Source of the DNA: Ophiothrix spiculata
Lineage: Eukaryota > Echinodermata > Ophiuroidea > Amphilepidida > Ophiotrichidae
Strand: one strand, 5' to 3'
Assembly (NCBI GenBank): GCA_000969725.1
Contig: JXSR01S002724.1
DNA length: 21,031 nucleotides
The notes beneath the pieces are model-generated. The model was not told where the DNA came from. It was given only the letters and a program-made list of their open reading frames with translations, and did no database searches. Below are positions 18,621-21,031 of the stretch, one piece after another (position 1 is the first letter of the stretch; the number at the start of each line of letters is the position of its first letter). The position numbers and the translations under genes were made by a program.

Positions 18621-19479
18621 AGATACATTTGAAGTTGAAATTGAGCTGGCTGGGTTCAAGGAGATGAGAAACGGAACTTCAGGAAAAACCTGAGTACACC
18701 AATTTTGTCCCCATGCAGAAATAAAAATGGTGCCAAGTCCAGTATCTCCTCTCTAAATCTATGGATTGCCCCCAACGTTTGATATTTCTAAGCGTACTCT
18801 GGCAACTGAATGGAAATTTGACTGAGAATGCGTCTTTCGAGACAGTCGAGCGTTGTTCTTTGCTTGTTGACGCACAATTTGGTGTTGTAGGCAAGTAATA
18901 ACAGAACGCACAGCGGAGTCGCTACGCTCTCGCGCAGCGTTGGTCTAGGTATGGCGCCCGCGTAGCGCAGTCCCCTAACTTAGCCGGATTTTTAGGGTAC
19001 AAAAAGACCAGTTTCCTATCTGTACTTTCTTTTAATCTATGTTTCCAAGCTTGTTTCTGTGTAGCAGTAGATAGATCAGCCGCGGATCTAGGATCTGAAT
19101 TTTACGGGGGGCGGAGAGTGTGAATCAATGAAATTTTGTATTAAAAGAATAATCGCTAACCTAAAACATCAAATTTTCCCGCATTCACTTCAAAAATAAT
19201 AACTTAAATCAAGCCGTGCAGTGCCAGGACACATCGAAATCGGCCATATTGGTCATTTGGTCTCGCCTATTTTTGCAATGATGGCGCAACATGCTTTTTT
19301 AAACACCATCGATGTTTTTAAAACTTGAATGACAAGATAACGGCGATTGTACTTTTCATGTTGTCCTTCCAGAATGCAATGTAAAATGTAGAGTAGGGAT
19401 GGTCACTTGCTTTCGACTTATGCAGTTTTCATACTATTTCTTTTGTGTTAAACATGAAAAATACATGATAAAACAATAG
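18621..19479. other. Non-coding DNA with transposon-end remnants
   Basis: ACACCAATTTTGT near 18696 and an inverted ACACCAAATTGTG near 18870-18882 may bracket a small old element. A GC-rich patch (18910-18975) carries CGCTACGC/GCGTAGCG inverted arms (18920-18927, 18960-18967). CAGCCGCGGATCTAGG (about 19078) followed by a G-run looks like one end of a hAT-type element without its partner. No gene seen; a minus-strand frame at 18679-18894 has no recognisable family. Confidence 0.4.
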
Positions 19480-19561
19480 AGAAAAGTCAGGGTTTTAAGT
19501 TCCTTTCGAGTTACACGGTTTTACTAGTTATGCGTTTTCGTGTTATGGAGTTTCCACTGTA
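19480..19561 (-). mobile_element. Solo end of a pogo-like transposon (tentative)
   Basis: Read on the minus strand from 19561, the sequence starts TA then CAGTGGAAACTCCATAAC, followed by ACGAAAACGC. This resembles the CAGTGGAA(C)(T/C)C...ATAACGAA ends of pogo/Tigger-type elements at a TA target. No matching opposite end is visible nearby, so it would be a truncated remnant. Confidence 0.35.
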
Positions 19562-19889
19562 GCAGTTTGTAACATTTAGTCATGAAGCTGCTGTTTTTTA
19601 CAGTATTACTCAGATCAGGCATTGATAGCATTGGGAGTTAAGTTACATTGTAGTATTACCAAAAACCCTGCTCTACACAGGTTGAAAATACAATGAATGA
19701 AAGGCAATACCAATACCGATTAGAAGGCGATGAAGGCTGATTTCAAATTTAGTGCTAATTAGTACGAAGATGGCTCTGCTCTTGGACTGCATGGATATTC
19801 AGGGAATCATTATTTTGAAATTCTGGATTCTGGATCTGATAGTTCACAACACCCCAATTTTGGAGTCGAAATGCGAAGGTGGACCAACG
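19562..19889. other. Non-coding DNA, no gene seen
   Basis: A T-rich tract ending TTTTTTACAG at about 19602 resembles an acceptor, but no good donor or coherent exon follows, and it lies beyond the candidate terminal exon. Confidence 0.4.
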
Positions 19890-20032
19890 CCTTAACGTGA
19901 CTTCCGAACCACGGAGCAATTAGAGTAAAGTTTCTTGCCCAAGGAAACAAGGAGACGTGGTCTGACTGAGGCTTGAATCCGATACCTCTGTGTTACGAGT
20001 GCCGTGCTATAACCACTTGGCCACCCTCCCCA
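19890..20032 (-). mobile_element. tRNA-derived SINE (tRNA-Thr-like head plus body)
   Basis: On the minus strand the head has an A box, TGGCCAAGTGG (20023-20013), an anticodon-like CTCGTAAC loop (CGT, Thr-like), and a B-box region GATTCAAGCC (19979-19970). The body follows, with a CCTTGGGCAAGAAAC-type block (about 19943-19929) that I associate with SINEs of marine invertebrates, and ends in the segment shared with 14181-14216. The B box departs from consensus, so it is probably an old copy. No clear target duplication. Confidence 0.7.
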
Positions 20033-20188
20033 CAAATTGAAGTGAATCCAGTTGTCTTCTAATAACATTTTAGATTTGTAATAATAACATTTACATGTTA
20101 TCGAGTAGAAAACAGTAAAATAGTCCCACAACACTAATATGTATGTAACTAATTCACACAAGGAATAGAATTTCGTTCACATTCAATT

Positions 20189-20220
20189 TTTCGAGCCTCA
20201 TCTGAGGAACTCTTCATCAG
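20189..20220 (-). other. Hammerhead-like core motif, incomplete
   Basis: On the minus strand CTGATGA (20220-20214) is followed by a foldable segment, GAG, TT bulge, CCTC, AGAT loop, GAGG, CTC (20212-20193), then GAAA (20192-20189). This is the order of a hammerhead ribozyme core with stem II. One extra A sits before the stem, and I could not find partners that would close stems I and III. A retroelement tail that merely shares the motif is equally possible. Confidence 0.3.
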
Positions 20221-20233
20221 CACTGGTGGGATT

Positions 20234-20325
20234 GGTTTATTCAGGGGCGTCAGAACTGTGTAGGCCGGGTAGGCTTTGGCCGCACCACTTTTCAGATTTT
20301 TCCTTCCGATGCCCCTGGGTTTGTA
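20234..20325. mobile_element. Very small (76-bp) hAT-type MITE
   Basis: CAGGGGCGTC at 20242-20251 and GATGCCCCTG at 20308-20317 form 10-bp terminal inverted repeats (one G-T type change). The flanks GGTTTATT (20234-20241) and GGTTTGTA (20318-20325) agree at 6 of 8 positions, fitting an 8-bp hAT duplication. CAGGGGCGT ends are typical of hAT elements. At 76 bp it is close to just two ends. Confidence 0.72.
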
Positions 20326-21031
20326 GATGTTTTACCAGGAACCTGGTAATTGATAAGTCACATGACCCAATTATTTCTTATTTCAATGTCCATATTCAAA
20401 TCTGGTTTCAAATCCAAGTTTGGAAAGTTCTCTTTTCCTGTGCATCTCTATTTGTAATGGGGCTGATGTCACTGTGGATGTTAACAGTTTCTCTCATTGT
20501 AAAATTTATCTTTACTGCATAAAACAAGAATGGTTGTGTGCAAGTTTTCTTTTCTGTTTTGTAAATACCTCAAAGGATGGAACTCTCTTTCTTATGGTGA
20601 CCAAGGTTCACAAATTTGCATGGTCGAGATTTTGCATGAGCAGTTCACATACAGTTTGACATTTAAAAAGTATTAGGGCAGTGTATAAGCTTACCTAAAT
20701 CTCCAGTGTATCAAGTGCAATGGTTGATGCTTATTTAGAAATTCCATACATGAATTATCTGCTTGTGATCTTTGATTGCTTCATGAATGCATTACAGATA
20801 GAATTTAAAGGGGCACTGGACATCATATACTCCAGTTTTACAGAGTTGACAGTTTACAGTAAATTTCCTAAAATCTAAAACTGAAAGAACTAGTTCAGGA
20901 ATGCATTCTATAATGTGGAGGGCATACAATTACCCCCTCCCCCCCCCCCCACTCCCTTTGTGTAGTAGGAAAGATTCAGTCTTGTCTAAGGGATTTCAAG
21001 AAGTCAACTTTCGAACAACAGAAACTCAAAT
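20326..21031. other. Non-coding DNA with a possible truncated TTAA element at the edge
   Basis: TACCAGGAACCTGGTA (20335-20350) is a near-perfect short palindrome. TTTAAAGGGGCACTGGACAT near 20805 looks like one end of a TTAA-type MITE whose partner would lie beyond the window. A C-run of 12 after CCCCCT is at about 20935-20950. No exon seen. Confidence 0.4.

Noticed and set aside
20226-20522. Plus-strand open frame of 98 codons
   Set aside because: Its first third is the 76-bp hAT-type MITE; the rest is T-rich and hydrophobic by composition.

Overview
The window looks like non-coding, repeat-packed DNA from an animal nuclear genome. It is AT-rich and has no operon structure. No open frame longer than about 210 codons is present, and the longest one is low-complexity and runs through a transposon. 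Splice-site-like exon borders, tRNA-derived SINE heads and a very dense population of small inverted-repeat transposons (MITEs) all point to a metazoan. The MITE and SINE styles (TTAA-flanked MITEs, hAT-like CAGGGG termini, a Tc1-like CACTCCCGGTCAAAAG terminus) suggest a marine invertebrate, perhaps an echinoderm, hemichordate or amphioxus. That placement is inference and cannot be settled from sequence alone.

Coding content is minimal. Three short plus-strand segments have good splice borders and open frames: 1171-1228, 8562-8646, and a possible terminal exon 15102-15211 ending in a stop, with an ATTAAA signal 64 bases further on. The second and third join in frame. The first does not join the second in frame, so an exon is missing between them, a different splice site is used, or one call is wrong. 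I do not recognise the protein. If these are exons of one gene, most of the window up to about 15.3 kb is two or more introns of roughly 7 kb each.

From left to right: a TTAA-flanked MITE (300-631); a MITE with an 8-bp duplication (649-1088); candidate exon 1; a Tc1/mariner-like MITE starting 12 bases past its donor (1241-1902); two nested TTAA-type MITEs (2130-2603 and 2406-2559); degenerate and palindromic repeats (3.1-5.1 kb) with a tRNA-derived SINE head (about 4.55 kb); a CAGGGG-ended MITE (5427-5570); a second SINE (about 6.37 kb); a direct duplication of about 310 bp (6.63 and 7.49 kb); a MITE with CAAGGGTTTAGCCAG ends (7993-8368); candidate exon 2; a palindromic element (9.33-9.54 kb); a long quiet stretch; then a run of four inverted-repeat elements (11.28-13.68 kb), a hairpin fused to a SINE fragment (14.06-14.22 kb), an 80-84-bp tandem array (14.34-14.68 kb) and the candidate terminal exon.

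Downstream lie a further MITE (16265-16437), a 20-copy minisatellite with a 91-bp unit (16.76-18.62 kb), transposon-end remnants, a third SINE (about 19.95 kb), a hammerhead-like core motif (about 20.2 kb) and a 76-bp hAT-type MITE (20242-20317). I found no rRNA, intact tRNA gene, CRISPR array, transposase or reverse transcriptase reading frame. All mobile elements seen are non-autonomous and depend on enzymes encoded elsewhere. I see no convincing new multi-gene system; the interest lies in the repeats.
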